The translations under genes and the position numbers were made by a program. Below, piece by piece: positions 56,867-64,000 of a stretch of DNA of 64,000 bases. The notes beneath the pieces are model-generated. The model had not been told where the DNA came from and made no database searches. It worked only from the letters and a program-made list of their open reading frames with translations. Position 1 is the first letter of the stretch. Every line of letters starts with the position of its first letter. Origin of the DNA: an uncultured Rhodopila sp. (lineage in GTDB: Bacteria; Pseudomonadota; Alphaproteobacteria; Acetobacterales; Acetobacteraceae); NCBI RefSeq assembly GCF_903915725.1, contig NZ_CAIWTY010000064.1:26614-90613 (forward strand), in the 5' to 3' direction.

Positions 56867-58375
56867 ATGGCAATCAATCTCAAGACGACGCACGCGGAGA
56901 CGCGCGAACAGCGGCTCGGCACCATCACCCACTGGGAAGGCAGCGCGGATCAGCTTGCGCGCGATTCCGCTTTTACGCATGGCTGCGAAAAGGGGTGCGA
57001 CAACGGTGGCCGGCGTTTGTGCGAGCAGAACACACCGTTCGCCCAGGCTTCGATGTGCGCCGAGAATATTGCCGTTACCAACGCTACGATCATCCAGGAC
57101 TCGGTCGTGATCCAGCATTCGCCGATTGGTTGCGCGGTCAGCCAGTCGTTTACATGCCGATACTACCGCGACCTTGCCGCGCGACGCGGTTGGGAGCTTG
57201 AAGATCCGCAATCGATGTGCACCAATCTGGGTGAGCAGGACATGGTGTTCGGCGGCGGCCCCAAGTTGGAAGACGCGATCCGGGAAGCGTGGCAGCGCCA
57301 CCATCCGCGGGTGATCTTCGTTGCGACCTCCTGCGCTACGGGCATCATCGGCGATGACGTTGACGCCGCAGCGGCGCGGCTGGAAGCGGAAGTCGGCGTT
57401 CCGGTCGTTCCGCTGCATTGCGAGGGGTTCAAATCGAAGCACTGGAGCAGCGGCTGGGACGTGATCGAGCACGGCATCCTGCGCCGCCTCGTCGGCCGTG
57501 ACCCCGGGCGCAAACAGGAAGATCTGATCAACGTCATTCATCTCGGCGGTTCCGACGTCTTTACGCCGCTGCTGGGTCCGCTTGGTCTGCGCGCGAATCT
57601 GGTGATGGGCGGCAATACCCTCGAACGCCTGGCGGAAATGTCGGAGGCGTCGGCCACCGTAACGATGTGCTTCGTGTTGTCGTACCTGGCGACCGGTCTC
57701 GAGCAGGAATATGGCGTGCCGGAAATCAAGGCTCCGCTGCCCTACGGCCTTGGCGACACCGATTCCTGGCTGCGGGAAATCGCGCGTGTCACCCGCCGCG
57801 AAGATCGCGTCGAGGCATTGATCGCCAGCGAGCGCGCCCGAGTCGAACCCGAGCTTTCCCGGCTGCGCAAGGCGCTAGCGGGCAAGAAAGGCTTCGTTGC
57901 GGCCGGCGCGGCTTTTGCGCATGGGCTGCTGGCGGTTCTTCGCGAGCTTGGTGTGCAGGTGGACGGCGCCTATTCGTTTCATCATGATCCCAGCACCGAC
58001 AGCGGCGACCCGAGGCAGGACACGTTGAGCCATCTGGTGGAAACCTGGGGCGACATTCCCAACTTCACAGTCAGTCCCGACCAACATTTCCAGGCGCACG
58101 CGGCGCTTCAGCGGTCCCGGCCGGATTTCGTTATTTGCCGGCACAGCGGCAGCATGGCCGTGCTGTCGGCCCGCATCGGGATACCGGTGCTGCCGATTTT
58201 CTATTCCAACGATGGCCTGGGCTATGAAGGTCTGCTGACGATCGGCCGGGCCATCCTGCGCATCCTGCCGCGCGCGCGCTTCTGCCAGGATATCGCGGCG
58301 CACTCGAATTTTCCATACCAACCATGGTGGCTGAAACAAACCGATCCGTTTGCGCTCGTAAGCGACCTGGACTGA
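56867..58375 (+). CDS. Nitrogenase-like alpha (D) subunit, methylthio-alkane reductase MarD paralog
   Basis: 502 residues from the ATG at 56867. It has the P-cluster-type cysteines of NifD: Cys64 (ASMCAEN), Cys89 (HSPIGCA) and Cys156 (ATSCATGIIGDD). Cys268 (VTMCFVLSY), before LEQEYGVPEI, aligns with the cofactor ligand Cys275 of NifD. There is also an N-terminal CxxxCx7C set (Cys40, 44, 52). The same features are in the 62337 protein. The group is the nitrogenase-like reductases of the Mar type, which cleave C-S bonds of methylthio-alkanes. Coupled to the sulfhydrylase gene upstream, it fits methionine salvage. No nifH-like gene accompanies this copy. Confidence 0.85.
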   Translation: MAINLKTTHAETREQRLGTITHWEGSADQLARDSAFTHGCEKGCDNGGRRLCEQNTPFAQASMCAENIAVTNATIIQDSVVIQHSPIGCAVSQSFTCRYYRDLAARRGWELEDPQSMCTNLGEQDMVFGGGPKLEDAIREAWQRHHPRVIFVATSCATGIIGDDVDAAAARLEAEVGVPVVPLHCEGFKSKHWSSGWDVIEHGILRRLVGRDPGRKQEDLINVIHLGGSDVFTPLLGPLGLRANLVMGGNTLERLAEMSEASATVTMCFVLSYLATGLEQEYGVPEIKAPLPYGLGDTDSWLREIARVTRREDRVEALIASERARVEPELSRLRKALAGKKGFVAAGAAFAHGLLAVLRELGVQVDGAYSFHHDPSTDSGDPRQDTLSHLVETWGDIPNFTVSPDQHFQAHAALQRSRPDFVICRHSGSMAVLSARIGIPVLPIFYSNDGLGYEGLLTIGRAILRILPRARFCQDIAAHSNFPYQPWWLKQTDPFALVSDLD

Positions 58376-58380
58376 TCGGG

Positions 58381-59604
58381 ATGGCAACTTTGGAAAATAG
58401 CGCGCAGTTCTGTAGCTCCAACGGTCCGATCGAGCAGGTCCGGTATGGCTGCAGCCTTGGTGCGCTGGCGAGCGTGATCGCCATTCCGGGCGCGATACCG
58501 ATCACCCATTGCGGCCCGGGCTGCGCGACCAAGCAATTCCATGCGCTGTCCGGCCTGAATGCTTATCAGGGCGGCGAATTCCACGTTCCCAGCACGAACA
58601 TCGGCAACCGCGAGGTCATTTTCGGCGGCGCCGATCGGCTGGATGAGCTGATCGGCGCAACGTTGAAGGTGATGCAGGCGGATCTGTTTGTGGTGCAGTC
58701 CGGCTGCATCCCCGGTCTGGTCGGCGATGACGTCGGCAGCGTCGTCGGAAAATACCGCCGCGAAGGGGTGCCAATCGTTTTCGCTGAAACGAGCGGGTAC
58801 AGGGGAAACAATTTCACGGGCCACGAAACGATCATCCGGGCGATCATCGACCAGTTTATCGGGGCCTATGATGGTCCGCGCGAGCCGGGGCTGGCGGAAT
58901 GGCGGGCGATTCCCGCGGCGCAGTTCAATCTCGTGCTGTCGCCGTGGCTGGGTGTGGCGACGGCGGAGCATCTGCAACGGACCTATGGGCAGCCATTCCT
59001 GCACGTGCCGGCCATCCCGATCGGCGCGAAGCTGACCAGTGCGTTTTTGCGTCAGGTGGCGGCATTCGCCGATCTCGATACGCAACGGGTCGAAGCGTTC
59101 ATTGCGGCGGAGGAGAAGGAGTACTATCTGTATCTCCGGGACTTTACGACCTTTTACGCCGGTTGCGCCAGCCAGTATCAGCTTCCGTCGCATCTCGTGG
59201 TTGTCGGGGAGAGTGCCTATAATCTTGCTGTAACAAAATTCATGTTCGACCAGCTTGGTTTGGAGCCGGGCTGCCAGGTGATCACCGAGAATCCGCCGGA
59301 GGCTTTCCGCGAGGCGATCAATGCCGAATACCGCAAACTCGGCGGCGAGGTCGCGTTCGAGGTGGATGGCCATCTGATCCACAAAGCAGTCCGCGAAAAC
59401 GATTTCGCCGGCTGGTTGCCGATCGTTTTTGGTTCGACATGGGAGGGTGAGGTGGCACGGGAACTCCGGGCCCCGCTTGTCGAAATCGGATATCCCTGCA
59501 CGGACGAAGTTGTGCTGTCCCGCACTTATGTCGGTTACCGGGGCGCGCTGGCCCTGATCGAACGCACCTATACGACGGTGGTGCGGGCCAGCACGTTGGC
59601 GTAA
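58381..59604 (+). CDS. Nitrogenase-like beta (K) subunit, MarK paralog with core deletion
   Basis: 407 residues. P-cluster-type cysteines are kept: Cys24 (VRYGCSLG), Cys44 and 48 (THCGPGC), Cys109 (QSGCIPGLVGDD). Next to the paralog at 60970, the two match closely until REPGL at residue 171, where this copy jumps straight to AEWRAIPAAQFNLVLSPWLG. About 43 residues present in the paralog (its residues 178-220) are gone. They include WRGDLTEIKRLLEGIGL, a strand-helix-strand element conserved across NifK-like proteins. The frame is intact, so this is a clean in-frame loss near 58891. It starts six bases after the D subunit and presumably pairs with it. Confidence 0.82.
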   Translation: MATLENSAQFCSSNGPIEQVRYGCSLGALASVIAIPGAIPITHCGPGCATKQFHALSGLNAYQGGEFHVPSTNIGNREVIFGGADRLDELIGATLKVMQADLFVVQSGCIPGLVGDDVGSVVGKYRREGVPIVFAETSGYRGNNFTGHETIIRAIIDQFIGAYDGPREPGLAEWRAIPAAQFNLVLSPWLGVATAEHLQRTYGQPFLHVPAIPIGAKLTSAFLRQVAAFADLDTQRVEAFIAAEEKEYYLYLRDFTTFYAGCASQYQLPSHLVVVGESAYNLAVTKFMFDQLGLEPGCQVITENPPEAFREAINAEYRKLGGEVAFEVDGHLIHKAVRENDFAGWLPIVFGSTWEGEVARELRAPLVEIGYPCTDEVVLSRTYVGYRGALALIERTYTTVVRASTLA

Positions 59605-59609
59605 CGCTG

Positions 59610-60938
59610 TCAGGACCAGACACCGGCGCGCCGATCGTCGACGCGCTTGGCTTTGTGGGTGGCGCGGGGAAGAGTATTGTCGGGGAGGACGGTGACGCGC
59701 GCTGTCACTCCCGTAACAGATTTGAGCTGACGCGCAAAGCTGTGGCTGAGATCTTCATCGGTGCCATGGTAGCCGTGGGCGCGTTCAACCTCCACGGTCA
59801 GCACGTCGAGATGATCGATACGCTCCACCACCAGACGATATTCGCCGGTCAGGTTGTTGTCCTTGCGGGCGATCGCTTCCACGTCGCTGGGAAAAATATT
59901 GACCCCCTTGATGATCAGCATGTCGTCGAGGCGGCCGTGCACGCCCTCCATCCGGATCGATGTGCGGCCGCAACTGCACGGTTCTTCGGTGAAGCTGACG
60001 ATGTCGCCGGTGCGGAAGCGGATCATCGGCCGCGCGGATTTCTTCAGCGTGGTCAGCACGAGCTCGCCGCGGTCACCCGGTTTGACAGGAAGCTGCGTGT
60101 CCTGGTCGAGCGCTTCGACAAGGATATGGTCCTCTGCCCAATGCAGACCGTTTCGCGCCTCGCACATGCCGGCACAGGACCCGAAAATGTCGGACAGGCC
60201 GTAATAATCGTACACCCGGGCGCCCCACAATGCCTCGATCCGGCTGCGGGTTTCGGGGATGGAACCGCCCGGTTCGCCAGCAACGAAAATCCGCCGCACG
60301 GCGAGTTCCCGTTGCAGGTCGATGCCGTCCCTGACCGCTGTTTCCACCAGGTACCAGGCGTAGGACGGCGTGGTCCAGATGATTGTTGCCTGAAACTGGC
60401 GCAGGATCTGCAAAAGCCGCTCGGATGGCACGGTGCCGGCATGGATGCTGAGTGCGCCAAGCTTCTGCGCCCCGAGCACGCAGGGGCCGCCGATAAACAG
60501 CGAGAAATTCAGTGAGTGGCAATAACGGTCGAGCGGCCGCATCCCGGACGACCAGAACTGCCGGGATTCGTAATCGATCCATTCATCGAAATCGCGTGCC
60601 GTGAAGGGAGAAGCCGTCGGCACGCCGGTCGATCCGGACGATGCCGAGATGTAGACGATATCGCGTTCCGGCACCGCCACAAGGTCGCCGAATGGCGGCA
60701 CGGCAAGCTGGCGCTCACGCAGGACATGCTTGGTGATAAACGGAAAACGGCGGATGTCATCGAGGCTTTTCACCTGATCCGGATGCACGCCCGCGGTGTC
60801 GAAGGAAGCCCGATAATACGGTGAGTTATCATATGCGTGCCGCAGATGACGCTGCAGAAGCCCTAGTTTGAGACGATCCCACTCCGCCCGGCTTTGCGTT
60901 TCCAGATCCTCATCCCAATAGTCCCGTTCGGCCGTCAT
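59610..60938 (-). CDS. PaaK-like AMP-forming CoA ligase (phenylacetate-CoA ligase family)
   Basis: 442 residues from the ATG at 60938. Typical PaaK/F390-synthetase features are YISASSGSTGVPT (P-loop), YGLSDIFGSC, FRTGDIVSFTEEPCSCGRT with a Cys pair and HGRLDDMLIIKGVNIFPSD. These enzymes activate aromatic or other acids as CoA thioesters through an adenylate. It is the last gene of the minus-strand H-D-K operon, 31 bp after the K stop, and converges on the 58381 gene with five bases between. Its role in a nitrogenase-like operon is unexplained: it might activate an acid left after C-S cleavage, but that is speculation. Confidence 0.82.
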   Translation of the reverse strand: MTAERDYWDEDLETQSRAEWDRLKLGLLQRHLRHAYDNSPYYRASFDTAGVHPDQVKSLDDIRRFPFITKHVLRERQLAVPPFGDLVAVPERDIVYISASSGSTGVPTASPFTARDFDEWIDYESRQFWSSGMRPLDRYCHSLNFSLFIGGPCVLGAQKLGALSIHAGTVPSERLLQILRQFQATIIWTTPSYAWYLVETAVRDGIDLQRELAVRRIFVAGEPGGSIPETRSRIEALWGARVYDYYGLSDIFGSCAGMCEARNGLHWAEDHILVEALDQDTQLPVKPGDRGELVLTTLKKSARPMIRFRTGDIVSFTEEPCSCGRTSIRMEGVHGRLDDMLIIKGVNIFPSDVEAIARKDNNLTGEYRLVVERIDHLDVLTVEVERAHGYHGTDEDLSHSFARQLKSVTGVTARVTVLPDNTLPRATHKAKRVDDRRAGVWS

Positions 60939-60969
60939 GAAATAGTCCTAAAGTTTATGCTCGCGCCAC

Positions 60970-62334
60970 TCACCCGAGAAGAACCGTGCTGTAGATTCGC
61001 TCGATCAACGTCAGGGCGCCGCGATATCCGACATTTGCGCGTGATAGCACGACCTCGCTGGTTGCGGGAGAACCGATTTCGACGAGGAATCCCTTCAGTT
61101 GGTTCGCGGTTCCGCGCTCCCATCCCGTTGCCAGCAGCAGCGGCCGCTTGTTGCCGAAATCCGTTTCGCGAAGCAGTTCCTGAACGAGGTATCCGTCTTC
61201 GGTAAATGAAACGTCCGCCGAAACGTCATGATCGATCGCGCGAAACTCCGCCCGGATCGCCTCGCGGTATTCCGCAGGTGGATCGTCCGTAATGATCTGG
61301 CGGGCCGGGATCAGCCCCAACTGGCGCACCAGGAACTTGGTGATGGCGAGAACATAGGCGGCATCGCCAACGACCGCGAACCTGGACGGCAGAGCCTGCC
61401 GGCTCTGCGCATAGAAGTCCGCGAAACCCTGGATGTAATCGTAATAGGTTTCCTCTTCCGCGGCGATGAAGGCCTCGACGCCGGCGGCAGGCAGTTCCGC
61501 GAACGCGCCAACCTGCCGCAGGAACTCTCCGGTCTGTTTGGAACCAATGGGGATGGCCGGAACATGCAGGAACGGTTGTCCGTATCTTTGTTCCAGATGC
61601 CGCGCGGTCGCCAGGCCAAGCCATGGCGACAATACCAGGTTAAATTGCGCCTGCGGAATCGATTCCCACTCCGCGATGCCGCTGGATGACGGACCGAACA
61701 GCGTGTTCACCCGTAGTCCGATGCCCTCCAGCAGGCGCTTGATTTCAGTCAGGTCGCCCCGCCAGAACGTGTTCTGGTAAGGCAACAACGACCATAGGTT
61801 CACCAGCCGCGGCTCGCGGACACGAGACGCCTCGCCAACGAATTGATCGATGATCGCCTGCGTCACCACCTCATGGCCGTTGAAGTTGTTGCCGCGAAAC
61901 CCGCCGGTTTCCGCATAGACGATTGGCACATCCCGCTTCTGGAAGTCACGCACCACCGAGCCGACGTCGTCGCCCACCAGATCGGGGATGCAGCCTGTCA
62001 CGACAACGAACAGATCCGCGTCCAGCACCCCGAGCGTCGATTCGATAAGCTCCGCCAGCCGATCGGCGCCGCCGAAGATGACCTCGCGCTGAGAGGCGTT
62101 GGTGCTCGGGGCGGCATAAGCGCCGCCCTGATGGCCGTTGGTGAAAGTCAGGCTGCGATACTGCTTGGTTGCACATCCGGGCCCGCAATGAGTAATCGGG
62201 ATCACCCGCCGGATCGCCGCCGCCGACTGCATCGCCCCCAGCGCGCACGCATACCTCGCCTGCTCGATCGGCCCGGAATGATCCGGTTGCTCCTGCGGCT
62301 GTTTGCTGCGAGCCTGTAACGGGGTGACGCCCAT
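60970..62334 (-). CDS. marK: Nitrogenase-like beta (K) subunit, probable methylthio-alkane reductase MarK
   Basis: 454 residues from the ATG at 62334, two bases after the D stop. Cys30 (ARYACALG), Cys50 and 54 (THCGPGC) and Cys115 (VTGCIPDLVGDD) are in the P-cluster positions of NifK. It holds the complete second domain with WRGDLTEIKRLLEGIGL and FNLVLSPWLGLATA. It lies in an operon order H-D-K as in marHDK of Rhodospirillum rubrum. The Mar enzyme reduces methylthio-alkanes to methanethiol and a hydrocarbon such as methane, ethane or ethylene. Confidence 0.85.
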   Translation of the reverse strand: MGVTPLQARSKQPQEQPDHSGPIEQARYACALGAMQSAAAIRRVIPITHCGPGCATKQYRSLTFTNGHQGGAYAAPSTNASQREVIFGGADRLAELIESTLGVLDADLFVVVTGCIPDLVGDDVGSVVRDFQKRDVPIVYAETGGFRGNNFNGHEVVTQAIIDQFVGEASRVREPRLVNLWSLLPYQNTFWRGDLTEIKRLLEGIGLRVNTLFGPSSSGIAEWESIPQAQFNLVLSPWLGLATARHLEQRYGQPFLHVPAIPIGSKQTGEFLRQVGAFAELPAAGVEAFIAAEEETYYDYIQGFADFYAQSRQALPSRFAVVGDAAYVLAITKFLVRQLGLIPARQIITDDPPAEYREAIRAEFRAIDHDVSADVSFTEDGYLVQELLRETDFGNKRPLLLATGWERGTANQLKGFLVEIGSPATSEVVLSRANVGYRGALTLIERIYSTVLLG

Positions 62335-62336
62335 GA

Positions 62337-63845
62337 TCAGATCGCCTCGCGGGCAAGCGCGAAGGGATCCCGCTGTTCCAGCCACGACTTCTTGTAAGGC
62401 AGCGTGGTATGGGCGGCGAGATCCTCGTGGAACTTCCTTTGCGCCAAAACAGACAGGATCTCCTCGCCCAGATCGATAAGACCCTGGTATCCGACCGGAA
62501 GATTCGAATCTCCCTCCAGCGGCAACGCCGCAACGCCGAGGCGAGAGGCCAGCGGTGACAGGCCGCCATGACGGATAACGATGAAATCCGGATTGACTCG
62601 TTTCAGCAGATTGAACAACTGATACGGCTGACCGTTGGCGACGCTGAGGTGCTCGATGTCGCCATAGGTATCGATCAGATGCCCCAACGTGTCCCGCTGC
62701 TTGTCGGGATTGTCGTAGACCGGATCGTGATGATACATCAGGGATCCATCCAGCGTCACGCCAAGCTCGCGCAGCGCAGCGATCACGCCATGGGCAAACC
62801 CTTCGCCCATCGCAACATAGCCCTTCACGCCCGTCAGGCGCTGGCGTAACTTCGGCAAAACCCGCGCGTGCTCGCTGGCGATGAAGCGCTCGGCCTGTTC
62901 CTCGCGGTTGGTGACCTTGGCAATGGCGCGCAGCCAGGCATCCGTTCCGGCGAAGCCGTATGGCGGCGGAGACTTGATCTCCGGCACACCAAACTCCTGC
63001 TCCAACGCCGCACCGAAATAGCTGGCGAGCGAATAGCAAAAACTCGTCGATGCCGCGGCTTCGGAAAGCTGAGCCAGATTTTCGACCGTTGCGACGTTAA
63101 CGACGAGGTTCACGCGCAGGCCGAGGTTCGCCAGCATCGGGGTATAGATATCCGTTCCCGACAACACGAAGACATTGATCAGGTCTTCCTGCTTCCGCGG
63201 CGGATTGCGGCGCACGATCTGGCGCAGGATAGCGTGCTGGATCGCATCGAACCCGGAACTCCAATGCTTGGACTTGAAGCCTTCGCAGAACACCGGAACG
63301 ATCGGGATACCGAATTCCTCCTCGCAGTCCCGGGTAACGCTTTCCACATCGTCCCCGATAATGCCAGTGGCGCATGACGTCGCAATGAAGACGGCGTTCG
63401 GACGGTGGCGCTCCCACGCCATATGGATCGCCTCCCGCAGCTTCTCCACGCCGCCGTAAACCATGTCGCGCTCGCCAAGATTCGTGGAAATGCCGATCGC
63501 ATCGGTGGGGATTTGGCCGCGGCGGACGGTGCAGGCGCGATAGGAGACATTCGTTCCCGCCTGTCCCGCACTGCAGCCGACAGGCGAGTGATAGATCAGC
63601 ACGGCATCGCGCACATGGCTGGCCTGGTATTCGACGATCTGCTCGGCGCAACCGGCGCCCTGGGTGAACGGCCCCTGCAATTCGCACAGCTTGCCGTTTT
63701 TGCCCGAACCGCAGGACGATCGGCAATCACTTGCCGAATATCCGGAATGTTCCGCAAGTTCGGTCGCCTTGCCGTCCCAGCCGATGATCGTGCCAAGCCG
63801 TTGCTCACGATTTTCGACGACGGCCGTCCGCAGGTTGATCGTCAT
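62337..63845 (-). CDS. marD: Nitrogenase-like alpha (D) subunit, probable methylthio-alkane reductase MarD
   Basis: 502 residues from the ATG at 63845. NifD-type cysteines are Cys66 (TQGAGCAEQ), Cys91 (HSPVGCSAGQ), Cys158 (ATSCATGIIGDD) and Cys269 (STSFCYSLASY, the cofactor-ligand position), plus Cys41, 45 and 54 upstream. The C-terminal region that in NifD supplies the second cofactor ligand, His442, reads LPLEGDSNLPVGYQG here and has no His. Sixteen bases separate it from the nifH-like gene. It is the catalytic subunit of a Mar-type reductase that needs the Fe protein for electron delivery. Confidence 0.87.
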   Translation of the reverse strand: MTINLRTAVVENREQRLGTIIGWDGKATELAEHSGYSASDCRSSCGSGKNGKLCELQGPFTQGAGCAEQIVEYQASHVRDAVLIYHSPVGCSAGQAGTNVSYRACTVRRGQIPTDAIGISTNLGERDMVYGGVEKLREAIHMAWERHRPNAVFIATSCATGIIGDDVESVTRDCEEEFGIPIVPVFCEGFKSKHWSSGFDAIQHAILRQIVRRNPPRKQEDLINVFVLSGTDIYTPMLANLGLRVNLVVNVATVENLAQLSEAAASTSFCYSLASYFGAALEQEFGVPEIKSPPPYGFAGTDAWLRAIAKVTNREEQAERFIASEHARVLPKLRQRLTGVKGYVAMGEGFAHGVIAALRELGVTLDGSLMYHHDPVYDNPDKQRDTLGHLIDTYGDIEHLSVANGQPYQLFNLLKRVNPDFIVIRHGGLSPLASRLGVAALPLEGDSNLPVGYQGLIDLGEEILSVLAQRKFHEDLAAHTTLPYKKSWLEQRDPFALAREAI

Positions 63846-63861
63846 GGCAAGATTCCCCCGT

Positions 63862-64000
63862 TCAGGCCGGAACGCGCTCAGCTTCAGCGGCGCGCTCGAT
63901 TTCCACGAGTTGATTGGCCCATCCGCTCGACCATTCGCGAAGCTGCTGCGGATTCAGCGCCACCGGCACTTTCGATTCGGTATGCTCGGCGATGCGGCGC
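63862..64000 (-). CDS. marH: NifH-like reductase, C-terminal end (probable MarH)
   Basis: Only the last 45 codons are in the window; the rest lies beyond the right edge. The tail (AEHTESKVPVALNPQQLREW, then SSGWANQLVEIERA) matches the C-terminus of NifH-like Fe proteins, where VPVAL followed by LREWxxxW is common. The position directly before a D-K pair fits the ATP-dependent [4Fe-4S] reductase of the Mar system. The ATP-binding and cluster-binding motifs cannot be checked here. Confidence 0.7.
   Translation of the reverse strand, partial: RRIAEHTESKVPVALNPQQLREWSSGWANQLVEIERAAEAERVPA

Overview
The window looks like part of a chromosome or large plasmid of a high-GC alphaproteobacterium, most plausibly an acetic-acid-bacterium relative such as a Rhodopila-type purple bacterium. 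That assignment is inference from gene content: Mar-type nitrogenase-like genes, Dsz/Sfn-type oxygenases and corrinoid methyl transfer. No rRNA or marker gene is present to fix the taxonomy. Almost every gene can be tied to capturing organic sulfur (sulfonates, sulfones, sulfinates, thioethers). The exception is one inserted defence-type block.

Layout. (1) 1-3208: a flavin monooxygenase start (minus strand), a family 5 binding protein and an SfnB/DszC-like oxidoreductase. (2) 3209-8436: a foreign-looking block with a 1415-residue Mrr-nuclease/STAND NTPase (Avs-like defence protein) followed by decayed phosphoribosyltransferase and ORF6N fragments. (3) 8437-14522: divergent DszB/DszC-like genes (minus strand) facing a luciferase-type monooxygenase and an SsuABC-type transporter (plus strand). 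(4) 14741-25934: a DszA/NtaA-type monooxygenase, a Dpp-type transporter with both ATPases fused, a second DszA-like monooxygenase, a second Ssu-type transporter and an orphan NifX-like cofactor-carrier protein. (5) 26010-32536 (minus strand): an SfnG-like monooxygenase and a complete Dpp-type transporter. (6) 32813-39992: another DszA/NtaA-type monooxygenase, two four-domain rhodaneses and a third Ssu-type transporter. (7) 40080-46870 (minus strand): a seven-gene corrinoid methyltransferase operon with a ferredoxin, a B12 protein, three MtaA/UroD-type methyltransferases, a RACo-type reactivase and a CobW GTPase. (8) 47096-51392: SauS/SauT-like sulfoacetyl-CoA genes and a FadL-type porin. (9) 51397-64000: a CmcJ/NvfI-type oxidoreductase, groESL, an orphan binding protein, O-acetylhomoserine sulfhydrylase and two convergent nitrogenase-like D/K pairs, one of them behind a partial nifH-like gene.

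How it may work together. The transporters would import organosulfur compounds. Reduced-flavin monooxygenases and DszB-like chemistry would release sulfite, and the rhodaneses would handle sulfane sulfur. Under anoxic conditions the methylthio-alkane reductase (Mar) system would release methanethiol, which O-acetylhomoserine sulfhydrylase turns into methionine. The corrinoid operon could move methyl groups from methylated (possibly S-methyl) compounds.

The most unusual item is the second nitrogenase-like pair (56867-59604). It sits behind the sulfhydrylase and groESL, has no reductase gene of its own, and its K subunit lacks about 43 residues of a conserved core segment that the paralog 1.4 kb away retains.
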